From the NCBI GenBank assembly GCA_032622095.1, contig CP136061.1:192268369-192332368 (forward strand): a stretch of 64,000 nt of DNA, written 5' to 3'. Position 1 is the first letter of the stretch. Each line of letters begins with the position of its first letter. A program made the translations under genes and the position numbers. A model generated the notes under the pieces. The model ran no database searches. It had not been told where the DNA came from and saw nothing but the letters and a program-made list of their open reading frames with translations. This document shows positions 34,801 to 46,800 of the stretch, in pieces. Source of the DNA: Siphonodentalium dalli. Its lineage: Eukaryota; Mollusca; Scaphopoda; Gadilida; Siphonodentaliidae.

Positions 34801-37800
34801 CTGGAGAATCTGAAGATTCTTGGTGGTCAACAGTGACAAAGAAGTTTGCATACTTCAAATTTCTGTCAAAATCCAATACTATTCTAATGGGTTCACTCAT
34901 TTTGTCCGGTGAATATTTGACAGTTCCTTGTGGTGTATGGGTTAATGAAACTGACGAATTCTCTAGCGAAATTAAGTTGTCGTCAATTTTTGCGCACAAC
35001 GTTTTGAGCATGTCATGCCATGTAATGGTATCTTCGTATTCCCCTATGCAATTTGATAGTTTTATATCGGCGGAATTTTTGACAGATACAGTCGCACATA
35101 AAGTCCTAGTCGACCGCTTGCGCTTTGCAGCAGACGAATATTCGTCGGAATTTCCATTCTCGGCCATGATTGTTTAAAAATAAAAACGCGGAATCGCTGA
35201 GACGGAACGTTAACAATGCCGATTTCCGGCGATTAATAAAATAAAAACGCGGAATCGCTGAAACGGACATCTAGTATCAATACCGATTTCCGGTAAATAA
35301 TAAAATAAAATTTTACGGGGGGAAACCCAATAAAATCTTTTCAGTCGGCGGTTTTTTTTCGGGTCGGTCGCGAGTGGGCAAACAATCATCTTTTTAATTC
35401 CGGCCTCATTTAATGAAAATCAGCAACTTAAGCTAATAGAAACTGGAAAATAAAGTCAAGTTGGGAGAATGAGATTGGGAATTTTCAGACTGTAAATTGG
35501 GAGCTTAGAATTTTTTTATTTCGCGCTGGCAGAAAGGTTACCGGAAACGAAGGTATTATTTTTAAGCCTCATGGAAATCTTTAATCCTGAGGCTAAAGTT
35601 GGAACCTCTTTTATTACATGTATTTATATTGTAGCCGGTATGGTACACTGCAGAAATTTTTTTACTCACACTATTCAAATTGTATGTGAATGGAATATTA
35701 ATCAAGTCTGCTAATGTCTATACCGGTAGATTAGTTTGCCACTTAATTGTAGCATTGAATTACTGTTAATTAAGATTTATTCACAAAAAAGTACATGTCC
35801 CACATTCCTTTTCTCTTTTGCAGGCATTGGTATGGATGCATCAGTCACTCCTTTAAGACATGGCGGCCTATCACTAGTTCAAACAACAGATTTCTTCTAC
35901 CCTCTGGTTGATGATCCTTACATGATGGTAATGCTAGTCAAAATATATTTTTAGTAAGGGAGAACAAGATAATTGGTCACATATGAAAAATTAGATATGC
36001 TATGTTTTTTTTCTTCTGGTTATCAATAACCCCTCCGTGACAAGATACAGCGGGTGAAATTATGAAATAATTGAAGCGATACACCTTTTAATACATGTAC
36101 TCTATTTGAACATTCACTTTGTTTTAATATTGCCTGTTGAAAAATGCTTATATGATTTTTTTTTTGGTAATAATTGCAGATAGAATGACAATTACCATGT
36201 AAAATGCATGCATTGAGTGACTTCCTTGCCGACAATCGGCAATTTCAGAGTGAAAATGTCGAGATTTATCTGATATTTTGATATACTCGCAACTGACATC
36301 GCAGAGAACATCGCTAATTAAAATGCTGTAGGTTCCCTGGTTTCAAGAGAATGTCAATCAACTCCCCATTGGTCCAATCAAATTCAAGGGCAAGACATAG
36401 TGCCGCCTTTCAAGTATAAATATACAGCTACGTCGCCATAAGTTCAAAGCTGCAGTACCGCCAATTTGTAGAATATACAACGAACTGAAGAGTAACCATT
36501 TCACATCATCAAATGAACTGCCGACTGTTTGCAACATAAGTTAGTAGTACTCATGTTGTCCGAATCTCTTTGATGCGCGATCAAAGGTTGTTAAACCTTC
36601 GGTTGTAGATTAAAGACATGGTTGGCTTTGGCGGTGGGTATCCTGTGAAAATATCTCCACCCGTCCCCGTCAAAAACTGCCACAAACAGAAAGAACATCA
36701 AAATGTAGATAGACTTTGTCCGTATACAAATAAGAAATATCGCATAAACAGTATGTTATGGTCATATGTTTGACCATTGTTATGTAAACAAAAGCATAAA
36801 AAGTAACTTTTCTGGTGTTTGTTTATATTATGATGGTAAACATAAAGAGCGTTCTTTGTTGGTGAATACCTGATATGGAACTAATAAAGAGCGTTTATGC
36901 CATTTGTGTGTGATTAGCCAGTAGCATTGTGCTGTCTTCTGTAACACAATCAGGCTTTTGCTTAGGTAAAATATAGTAAGTCTTTATGATAACATGCTGT
37001 TTACGCGATGGTCATGGTATATATGAACGGAACTGTATGCGTTTTAATGTTTTACTGTTTACGGTGTTTGGAACAAATATGAATATTTTAATCTGTAAAA
37101 CAAACACGGTATTCAATAATATCGGGCATTTTCCGATGTGCGAAATAAATAATGCAGAGTAATCGACTATGGAAATGGTAATCGATTATCGGCTTTATCA
37201 ACGGTTCATCGATTATATGATTAATTGTGGCACCCCTAAAATAGGCTTCCAGTAGAGAAGCATAGGACTATGCTGCAATTGAAGCTGGTAGGCCTATTAC
37301 AAGGTAACAGTATAACAGTCGGGTAAATAATTTCTTAGTTGGGAATGTAGAGTGGCCGTCGATGCAGTCAAACATAGATGTACATTATTCTTCAAAATAT
37401 ATATTTATGAATATCTGATGATTGCAAACACACTCAATCAGCTTGCGAATTGATTCCCGAGTTCTGTGACTGTCCTTCATTAAATGACAGGTCATAAACC
37501 ACACCCATAGCAGTTACTAGTATTCTGAAGTAAGATATCCAGTTTTCAGAAATATTTGTCTATTTTAATTGGAACGTTTTGATATAATATTTAGATTTTT
37601 TATAGTAATTGTTAATGCTTCAAAATGACATTTTACAATGTTTATATTCACGATTTGATAGGAATTTCAATTTCATTCATATTACGAAGACCTTGCTGGG
37701 CTTTATTGTCTGCATGAGGTGATATTCCTGTATAATGCAACATACTCTTCTCAATGAAATATGAGAATAACTTTTTGGAATTCATAATACCAGCAATCAT

Positions 37801-40800
37801 TATGTTCTGCCTATGCTTCATCTTTGGATTACTTCATTGTGGATATTATTCTTTATTTATTCTTTTCACATCCGTATTAAGGTGTGAGACACATGTTCTT
37901 CAGAAAATATGAAAGCTTACCTCGTCTCGTACAATCTGATGGTAATAAAATTGGTAAATACTAAATAAGAAATGTAGTTTGGATTGAGTTTATCCCTCAC
38001 CACTTCTCAAAATTACACAAAGTCTGAACAATACCGAAGCCATTTGCTGAAGCTAACTGGGCCATGACAATGGGTTGCCATGGCAGATTGCCGAAATCAA
38101 ACAATATGAATTAAGAGGGCTGAACAACACACATTATTGCAAATCAAATGGTGTTTTTATTTTGGCGGGGGGGGGGGGGGTAAAAAATTAAACTGCAGGA
38201 TATTATGTTGCTATGGGGAATGATATTGGTCATGTGTGCATTTGGTAAAGGGTTAATGTAATTTGTAGTTATATTTTATAGAATGTTCATTATACATTAA
38301 CCCTCTAACAAATGCACATATGACCAACGTCATTCCCCACAGTCAACATGTTGCCATAATTTCCTGCAGTTTCATTTTCATTAATCTCATACAAGGGTAT
38401 GATGATTCATGAATAATGTTATATGTACTAGTACCAGTACATGTATGTATTTTGGTTTGGATAGGTTTAGAAAGTATAAACCCTTTCAAGCCAACCCATG
38501 TCTTATGTTGCGCATTGGTGCTTGTGCATGTTGTGAACTTTCATTTCCATTTCGGCTTTGACCAAAGAGTAGATCAAAAAGGTTGCATATGAAACTCAAT
38601 TAAGAAAACCTGACACTCAGGATTTGTTGTCATTGTTTTGTCACATTTTCTCAGTTGGATTTACAGATTATCACTACCAGTCTGCCACATTTGGCTACTG
38701 GATGACATTGGGAACACTGTTCCACCAGTGGGAGCTGCATTTATGTACTAGTACTAGGATTACACTCCACAGTTTAGAGTGATAAGTACCGGTAGGGGTA
38801 ATTTTATAAGTATAAAATGCCAGTGGTTTCTGGCACCATTCATATGGATCTGCATGTATATTGAGACAAGGTTGAATGTGAATTTGTGTAATTTTATGTA
38901 TCCTAGACTTGTGATGGAAGCCAGATAACTTGATTTTTGTATCCCTTGGGTCTGAAATGCAATATGCATCAAAATCACATCTGTGCCCCCTTATTTCTGG
39001 CCCCCTGCCTTGCTAATTTATAGCCTAGCCTAAACTAAATGTGAATGGGACTTGAATTAGGAAAAATGTCCCATGGCAAATTTAATACTGTGGCACAGGC
39101 CTCAGGCTAGGGGTTCAGAACAGGGAGACTTCAAGTCTCCCTCCATGAAATTTAGGGAGACTTCAGGAAATTTAGGGAGACTTCAGGGAAAAATATTAAA
39201 AATCTGCTTTATTTATGACATTAATAAATAAGATAAAACAACAAGATAAAACATATTTTGCAAGTTACAACACAAGCATAGCACCTGCATAGATCGATAA
39301 TCTGAAATTTTAACTAAATTTATAACTTTAATTTTTTTTAAACTGTTGTCAGTGTTGACTTTATCTGAAGAAATTATTAATTATTGACTTCATAACTTTT
39401 AATATCTGAATTGTTATTATAAATTTTAATTTTTTGGAAATGGCTTTTGGCCACTGCTGTAATGTGGGTCTGTTAAAATAAACAATAAGGACTAATTAAG
39501 GAGGTGTAAAAGCTTTTAATTTTGTTTCGAACGAGTTTATTGTTGAGTAGCATCATCAGATTACTAGTAATGTGTTCTTAACAGAGACCAGTTGAGCTTA
39601 TAATATACACCAGCAGGTAAATTAAATACCTGCATTGTACCAAAGTAGGCCAACATGCAATTAATTTGCAACCGTTGACAGACGTATATTGCGCACGTGG
39701 CCTGAGCGATAGATTGACAACAATATTATTGTAATTTGCAAACACATAGTTTTGACACAAATTAATCCTTTTAAATGAGTTTGGATAGTAATAGTTTATT
39801 ATGTAGATGTTTTATTTGACTAAGAACATTAAAAGTACTTCCAATGCACATTCAAACATCTGTGTTTGATAAAGCAAGCATGTGTTCTTGTTTGTAAACA
39901 TAATAAATATCCAATTCCAAAAATTAAAAAAGTTGGATTGGGAAACAGAGTCCGACACAAAATACTTTTGTAAAATTGAAAATTCATAGATATGTTTTAG
40001 TTTAAATTCAAAGACAGTATTAGTTGTTCACATTGGCTACTGCATGAGTGGTGGTGACCATGTATGGCTATACAATTTGCGGTTACAAAATGACCGACGG
40101 AACAAAGTAAGGTCTAAATTCCAGTCTCCTTAAAACGAACCAGTAGCTCATCATAAACTTCGTTGGTCAGAGCAATTTGCCATTTCCAAAAGCACACAAC
40201 CTGATTAGAATATGTGGATAGGGTACACCATGTATAATTGATAAATAAAATGCCTCGTTGGCACAGTTAAGTCGATCTAGATATATATTTTTTTTTTGCA
40301 AAAAGAGTCAGATTTTCACCGGTAAAATTACCGTAAATCCTAAGCTAGTTTTGTCAAATTTTGAAGGCGACTTCGTTTTCGCCTTGCGGACATCCTAGGG
40401 CGACTTCGCCAGCCCAAGGGCGAGAATTTCGCCCGAGTCGCCTCCTAGCTTGGGGCCTGCTGTGGCATTACTTTAATATTGCTACATTAAGTGTGTGATT
40501 TAGAATTTGTTTAGAGATAAAAGTGTTCTGATTATGAATGTCTGGGAAATTGTAATTCTGCGTCATTAGCTCAAAGTAAGTTTGAGCTATTGCCATGGGT
40601 TGGCGTCCGTGTGTCTGTGTGACGTGCATATGTCCGTCAACAATTTCCTTTGGTGCGGGCTACAGGTTGTACCTTTGGTCTGATCTTTATGAAATTTGTC
40701 ATGAATGTTGACATGTAGATGAGAACGAGTCATTTTGGGGTCATTCGGCCGAAAAACATGGCCGCTGGTGGCCATCTTTGATTTCAAAATTAAATCAATT

Positions 40801-43800
40801 GGCGCGGTCTACAGGTCATACGGTTCGTCTGATCATCATGAAATTTGTCATGGATGTTAATATTGACATGTAGATGGGAACGAGTCATTTTGGGGTCGTT
40901 CGGCCAAAAAACATGGCCGCCAGCAGCCATCTTGGATTTTACTCTTTGCATGACTAAATCCTTTGGCGCGGGCTACAGGTCGTAACTTTGGTCGGATCTT
41001 CATGAAATTTGTCATGGATGTTAACAATGACATGTAGATGGGAACGAGTCCTTTTGGTGTTATTCGGCCAAAAAACATGGCCGCTGGTGGCCATCTTGGA
41101 TTTTACTCTTTGCATCACTAAATCCTAACTCTTGTCTTACTTAGACATTTCAATTAGCACCTTTCCTAATTCCTCCATTTACTGTCAACCATTAAATTAT
41201 TCCCCTACCTAAGTTAAGCTACAGTGTCATTGACACTTTCATTTAAAGATATATTTTATCTGATATACATTGGGTTGGCTGACAGCATGAAGAAAGTTAA
41301 TGTTTTATTATCAATTATTCTGGTTGTAACAGGACTCCCAACAAACAGGATGTTCGGTTCTCTTAAACACGTCACGGTCAGTGATTTAAAAAATTGAAAC
41401 CGACAAGATGTATCGGTGAACCGGAATGCTCTTACACAATTGAATGGATTGTGGTCTTATGCCTTGTCATATTTCCAAATTTTTTATACAGGCGTATATT
41501 CAGTTCTAGATTGCTCCTTTCCAGTCGGTATGGGTTAAACATCTGCCAATCATGATTGGCCTCTCAAAGTTTATTCATCAAGCTTTGCAATCCTTGATAG
41601 AGCCAATATGGTCATTGTCTTCAGTTCAAATAACCTTTGTGTATCCACTTAGGGCAAAATAGCTTGTGCTAATGTGCTTAGTGATCTATATGCGATGGGT
41701 GTCACTGAATGTGACAATGTACTCATGCTGCTTGCTGTTAGCAACAAGATGACAGACAAGGAGAGGGATGTGGTGATGCCAATGATGATGAGAGGATTCA
41801 AGGTGAGTTCTTCCAATCTTTTATGACAGCATGGTTTGTGATTTTTTGTTTTTTTGTTTTTTTATTGATTTATATGATTTTTTGGATTTATATAGATTTT
41901 TAAATTTTTTATTCTATTAAACTGTAATGAAAATATGTAATTGTGAATTTCTTTGATAATGAAGGATCTAAAAACTAGTAAAAAGGTCTTACAAGTTTAT
42001 GATATCCAAGGCAGGATTAATCAGAATTATATTATTGTATGTACTGTTATTTAATAGTTTTTGTATACCAATCAAACACAAATATCATGGCAGTACAGAT
42101 ATAGCGACCATGTACGTTATGCACACACTTAGGTCCATGCGAGTTCCAATCCGTCCTTCCGGTGAGGATAATACAGAAAGAGCACTTGTCTACTCTCACA
42201 ATTCTGAAGACTGGTGTAATTGCGCCCGTAATATAATTGTAAGGTGGGTTTTTCTCAAATAAAATGTCATTGTGGGACAGACCTATATAGATGTCCAGTT
42301 ACTTTCACATGCCAATAATTTAACTGAGATCGGAAAGGTTCTAAATAAACCTTCAAATAGTTCAATATTAAATCAATGCTCACAGTGACTATAAACATTT
42401 TGACAAGAGGGATAAGTGCGAATTTTAGTACCCGTGAATTAAATAATGCTAGTGCATACAGTTGCGAGATCAATCGCTCCCGTCTCCTTGGAAAGACTGT
42501 CCAATGTTGTAAATTCTGGATAGGTAGACCACCTAATTTTTGGTTCAAAACACAAATTCCACCTGTGTTCAGAGACCACCAACATTTAGAAAGAAACCGA
42601 CACTTTGTTTAAAATATGTAAAAATACTTAGAATTCCACCGGATACAGCCAGATATGCGCGAAACTGTATTGTAAAGTACAAAATCGGAATAAACTACAA
42701 AATGGACTCGTCTTATGGTTTAACCCCCAAAAGAAATGGACACATTCCACCATCTATCAACAAATTGTAAGAAGCAGAAAGTTTGTTTAAAATAAGTAAA
42801 ACAGGTAAATCGGACATGCGTGAAACCGAAAGTACAAAATGGACTCATCTATACAGTTTTACCTGCAAAGGAAATGGACACATCCGTTCACATGGTTTGT
42901 GACTTACTAGTTATTTAATTCAAGTTATTAAATCTATTGTTTATACTTTTGCATGGCTACGAAGGGGTGTGAAAATTAATTGATCTCAATTAGTACTGAA
43001 TGATGATGAATATGAAATTACTCTTGATGTTACTGATGGCAACAGTGCATCTGCACAATGTGAGAGAATTGGGTGGTCTACCGTATTTTGGAGGTTTTGT
43101 CTATAGCAATCTGGGAGTCTCACGGACAATCCATGAAACTTGACAGCTCTGATGGGAACTGTTGCATCGGAAGTTATTCCATTGCTGGTATTGTGATGGT
43201 TCTTGACTGAATTGTTACGGTTCCGTATGATTAAAAATAATCATTTTCAGGACAAAATCACGCATAATTTATAATATACATATCTTAAATGCATTAAACA
43301 TTCCTTGATGAAGAGAGGCTGCATAATGCCGTTTTACCAAAATCTGAAAGTTTTATCATCAACTTGGATATAGCAATTATCAACATGTAATCACTGAAAA
43401 TCAAACCAAGCCATGTAAACATTCCTTTGTTTTCGGTCGCATATCGACTAGGGTCCTGCGAATATTCGATTCGAGATTCGATTCGAAAGTCAAATTCGAT
43501 TCGAAATTGACAACTCGATATTTCGAATATACACTGATGGAAAAGTAGGCTGTTTACGGGCAGGTACACACGTCGATCTTAGCTGTTTTGTGCCATTTAA
43601 ATACAGAAAATGATGTATATATGTACCTTATAATTCTCATTGTACATCGCGATTATATATATTAAATATAAGTATAGACAGCAATTAGCCACTACAGGAC
43701 AACTAAATCTATGGAATCATCTGTCCAAGAAACATCCAGCACTACATAAACAGGCTACACTGTTAACTTTCAAGTTAAACACCCTCTGCCTCCTGCCTGT

Positions 43801-46800
43801 CGATGAAGAACGACCCTCTAGCTATGTTCCTGTTTATAACTACTTGTTTTAAAGTGATTTGACAAGTACTGACTATTGTAGTCACCAAAGTCTCGGTCTT
43901 TAAAGTCAGGTGAGCACTCCACAGTCATTAACTGTCTTGTATGTTTCATTCCTGCGAACATAAATGGTCAGTCAGTTCTAGAATTTGAACAATATTCTAC
44001 TTGATTCAATACAAGCTGATTTATTAGTACATCGGAAAGAGTTAACAAGATAATATAGAAAATGTTATGTTGCATCGGCACATTTTTCTGGAAATTCAAT
44101 AGGGGATATGCTTGATCTGTTTGAAAACAAGAATTGCTATTCACCAGAACTAGACCAAACCAAATAACACTTCTGACATTTTAATACAGGAAGATTGGCT
44201 TTTCGATGAGTGAATTACATGTAGGCCAAAAAAAAACATTTGCGTTTCCGATTTGTTTGACAAAAAAATCCAACCATCCAGCCAGGGATTTTATTTTATT
44301 TTATTTTTCATACAGAGGTCAGAAAGAAAGAAAATGGATGCGTTTAACCCATAACAGGGTATATTGGTTATTATACAGCTTATACCTTTATCCCACATAA
44401 TTGTCAGGTCATCTTAGCCTGCCTTTGATGTTTAAGAGAAAATAAAAAAATATATCACCGTCATTTATACTTTTAGTTGCCAATAAGAAAACAAAACATA
44501 GATCAGATGTTTTACTCATCTGCCAAATGAAACTATAAACAATGGCTGAGAATAAACAATTACTTTCATTAAATATGATAATTAATTTCTTAAAACAAAT
44601 TATTGCCCATGACTATTAAAGGTACTCAATCCGATCAGAGGGTCATATATTACTATTTATTTGGCTTTGGGGGTAAAAAATATTTGATTCGAGTCGAGGA
44701 ACCCACCCATCAAAGCTCAGAGTTATTAGATATTGATTTTTGAAATCTATTAATTTTCGGATATGTAGCCCACAAGTTGGCAGAACACGTGATCAAAACG
44801 GACAAATTGCGGGTGTGAGATGGATAACTCTAAAATCAAGTGCTTACTATTTACAATAATATTTTTTACCCCCCAAAGCCAAATAAATAGTAATATAGGA
44901 CCCTCTGATCGGATTGAGTACCTTTAACTGGTCAAAAGTAGACTGATTTCTAAAGCATATATGAACAGCATGCATGCACGTGTCTCCTTGCATGACTCTA
45001 TGGCACTTCCACCTGTTCTGTTTTGGAAACAAACTATGTTGGCTTTATTATGCCCCCGACTTGAAGTCGGCGGGTATATAGTCTCCGTCCTTACGTCCGT
45101 CGCATCATCCATACAAACATTTTGCATTATTGTTCAACCGCTGGGCAGATTTGGCTGATATTTGGTATGGTGATAGAGCAGCATGGGGGAACATGTACAT
45201 GCATAGCGTGGGTTTCGTCCACCCATTTTCACCAGAGTTATGGCCCTTTTTTACTTAGAAAATTCAATTTTTCTCTTGTTTTTGGGGTTTCCAGATGATA
45301 GCGTGAGGTATGGTGGTACGATTGCAAATCCCGTATTTTTGTGGATCAGTTATATGAAAATACATGTCAAGTGCGAATTTGGGTATGATCTGATGATTTT
45401 TGCCAGAGTTATGGCCCTTTTTTCAACTTAGAAATCCGTCCGTCCATACAAACATTTTGCATTATTGTTCAGCAACCGCTTGGCAGATTTAGCTGTTATT
45501 TGGTATGGTGATAGAGCAGCATGGGGGAACAGCTACATGCATAGCACGGGTTTCGTCCACCCATTTTCACCAGAGTTATGGCCCTTTTTTTACTTAGAAA
45601 ATCTAATTTTGTCCGTCCGTACAAACATTTTGCATTATTGTTCAGCAACTGCTGGGCAGATTTACCTGATATTAGGTATGGTGATAGAGCAGCATGGGGG
45701 AACAGCTACATGCATAGCGAGGGTTTCGTCCACCCATTTTCACCAGAGTTATGGCCCTTTTTTTACTTAGAAAATTCAATTTTGTCCGTCCGTACAAACA
45801 TTTTGCATTATTGTTCAGCAACCGCTGGGCAGATTTAGCTGATATTTGGTATGGTGATACCGTCCATGCTTAATCCGAATTTATAATGTCGGGGGCAAAT
45901 GCCACGCGACAGTGTACCTCTTGTTGTTATTTGTATAGATTGAGTCAAAATTTTTAATATTTTCAGATAATTTTTCCCACGCCCCTGTTGTCGCCTTAAT
46001 CAGAAAGGTCAAGAATGTTGCGTACTAATGTTTCCACCAGGGAGAATTTAGGTCAAATAGTTTGAACTGCTGAAATTGAATCTTAATATTCGTCAGATGT
46101 TCAGGTGACGTCAATTACACCCTGGTTAAATTGGTTTAGTTATTGATGGTTCTAACGAGGTCTACAAGGAGATACAGTAATGCCCTAATTAATCGACTCC
46201 ATAACCGCAGCTGAATTATGGGTAATTTTTCAGGATTTAGTCGGAAATATGGCTTGTTGCCATTCATCGGAAAGCTCTCAATTAATTAGGGCATTACTGT
46301 AGCTTTGAATATAGATAGGGGTGTGTACTGAATATTCAAGTTATAAAAAAATAGCCTTTAATCTACTTTAATAGCTATAAAATCAATAATCTGATTATGG
46401 TTAACCCATTCTGTACTAAATACTCAATGATGAATAGTTCCCTTATGAAATGTTCAGATAATAGTTTCAACAAATGTTTGTTGAACTTATTATCTGAACA
46501 TTTGCCACCATTGAATGTGAATTCTTCTGCACTTTTATGATCTGTCGTCTTGCACTTGTATTATAATTTTGTATGACTGTCGTTGGTCCATATATCGTTA
46601 TCATCCCTCCAAACGAATAATAGACCATTCCAATGTATACTTTTATAGCTAATTGGAGAATCCATTTAGAATAGTAAGGGTTAAATAAATTCTTTTTGAT
46701 GTGATCAGGATTTGACAGAAGAAGCTGGATCATCGGTTACAGGCGGCCAGACTGTTCTCAATCCATGGCTGACAATAGGGGGAGTGGCCACATCAGTTTG

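Larger units (their letters stand above)
29384..35656 (-). mobile_element. Large DNA transposon with perfect 20-bp TIRs and an intact multi-exon DDE-like gene
   Basis: TTTCTGCAGTGTACCATACC at 29384-29403 is exactly inverted at 35637-35656. Between them lies one six-exon gene on the minus strand. A 19-bp block (GTTACCGGAAACGAAGGTA) sits near both ends in the same orientation (29421 and 35537). Just upstream of the gene a 60-bp unit (aaaaacgcggaatcgctga, then ccgatttccgg) is repeated twice at 35177-35300. A/T-rich runs outside the TIRs hide the target duplication. It sits in SPS intron 2, antisense to it, ending 167 bp before exon 3. Confidence 0.7.
35928..41652 (+). other. SPS intron 3
   Basis: It contains a promoter-like block (36367-36424), a truncated TTAA MITE (36614-37090), a hairpin MITE (38190-38372), hairpin-rich sequence (39110-40460) and Helitron-like cores (40565-41130). 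The rest is AT-rich with nothing recognised. Confidence 0.8.
41803..46708 (+). other. SPS intron 4
   Basis: It holds a tandem duplication (42600-42900), a hAT fragment (43449-43860), a TTAA MITE (44620-44923), a Helitron-like element (45042-45905) and a TA MITE (46175-46299). The rest is unclassified AT-rich sequence. Confidence 0.8.

Noticed and set aside
34692-35177. 161-codon plus-strand frame
   Set aside because: It lies exactly antisense to exon 1 of the DDE-like gene, which has better splice context and composition.
44206-44400. 64-codon frame with a basic, aromatic composition
   Set aside because: It shows no domain and no exon signals; it is probably random sequence in intron 4.
45465-45838. 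Frames of about 100 and 86 codons with repeated peptide
   Set aside because: They are products of the roughly 170-bp core repeats, with no start context or family.
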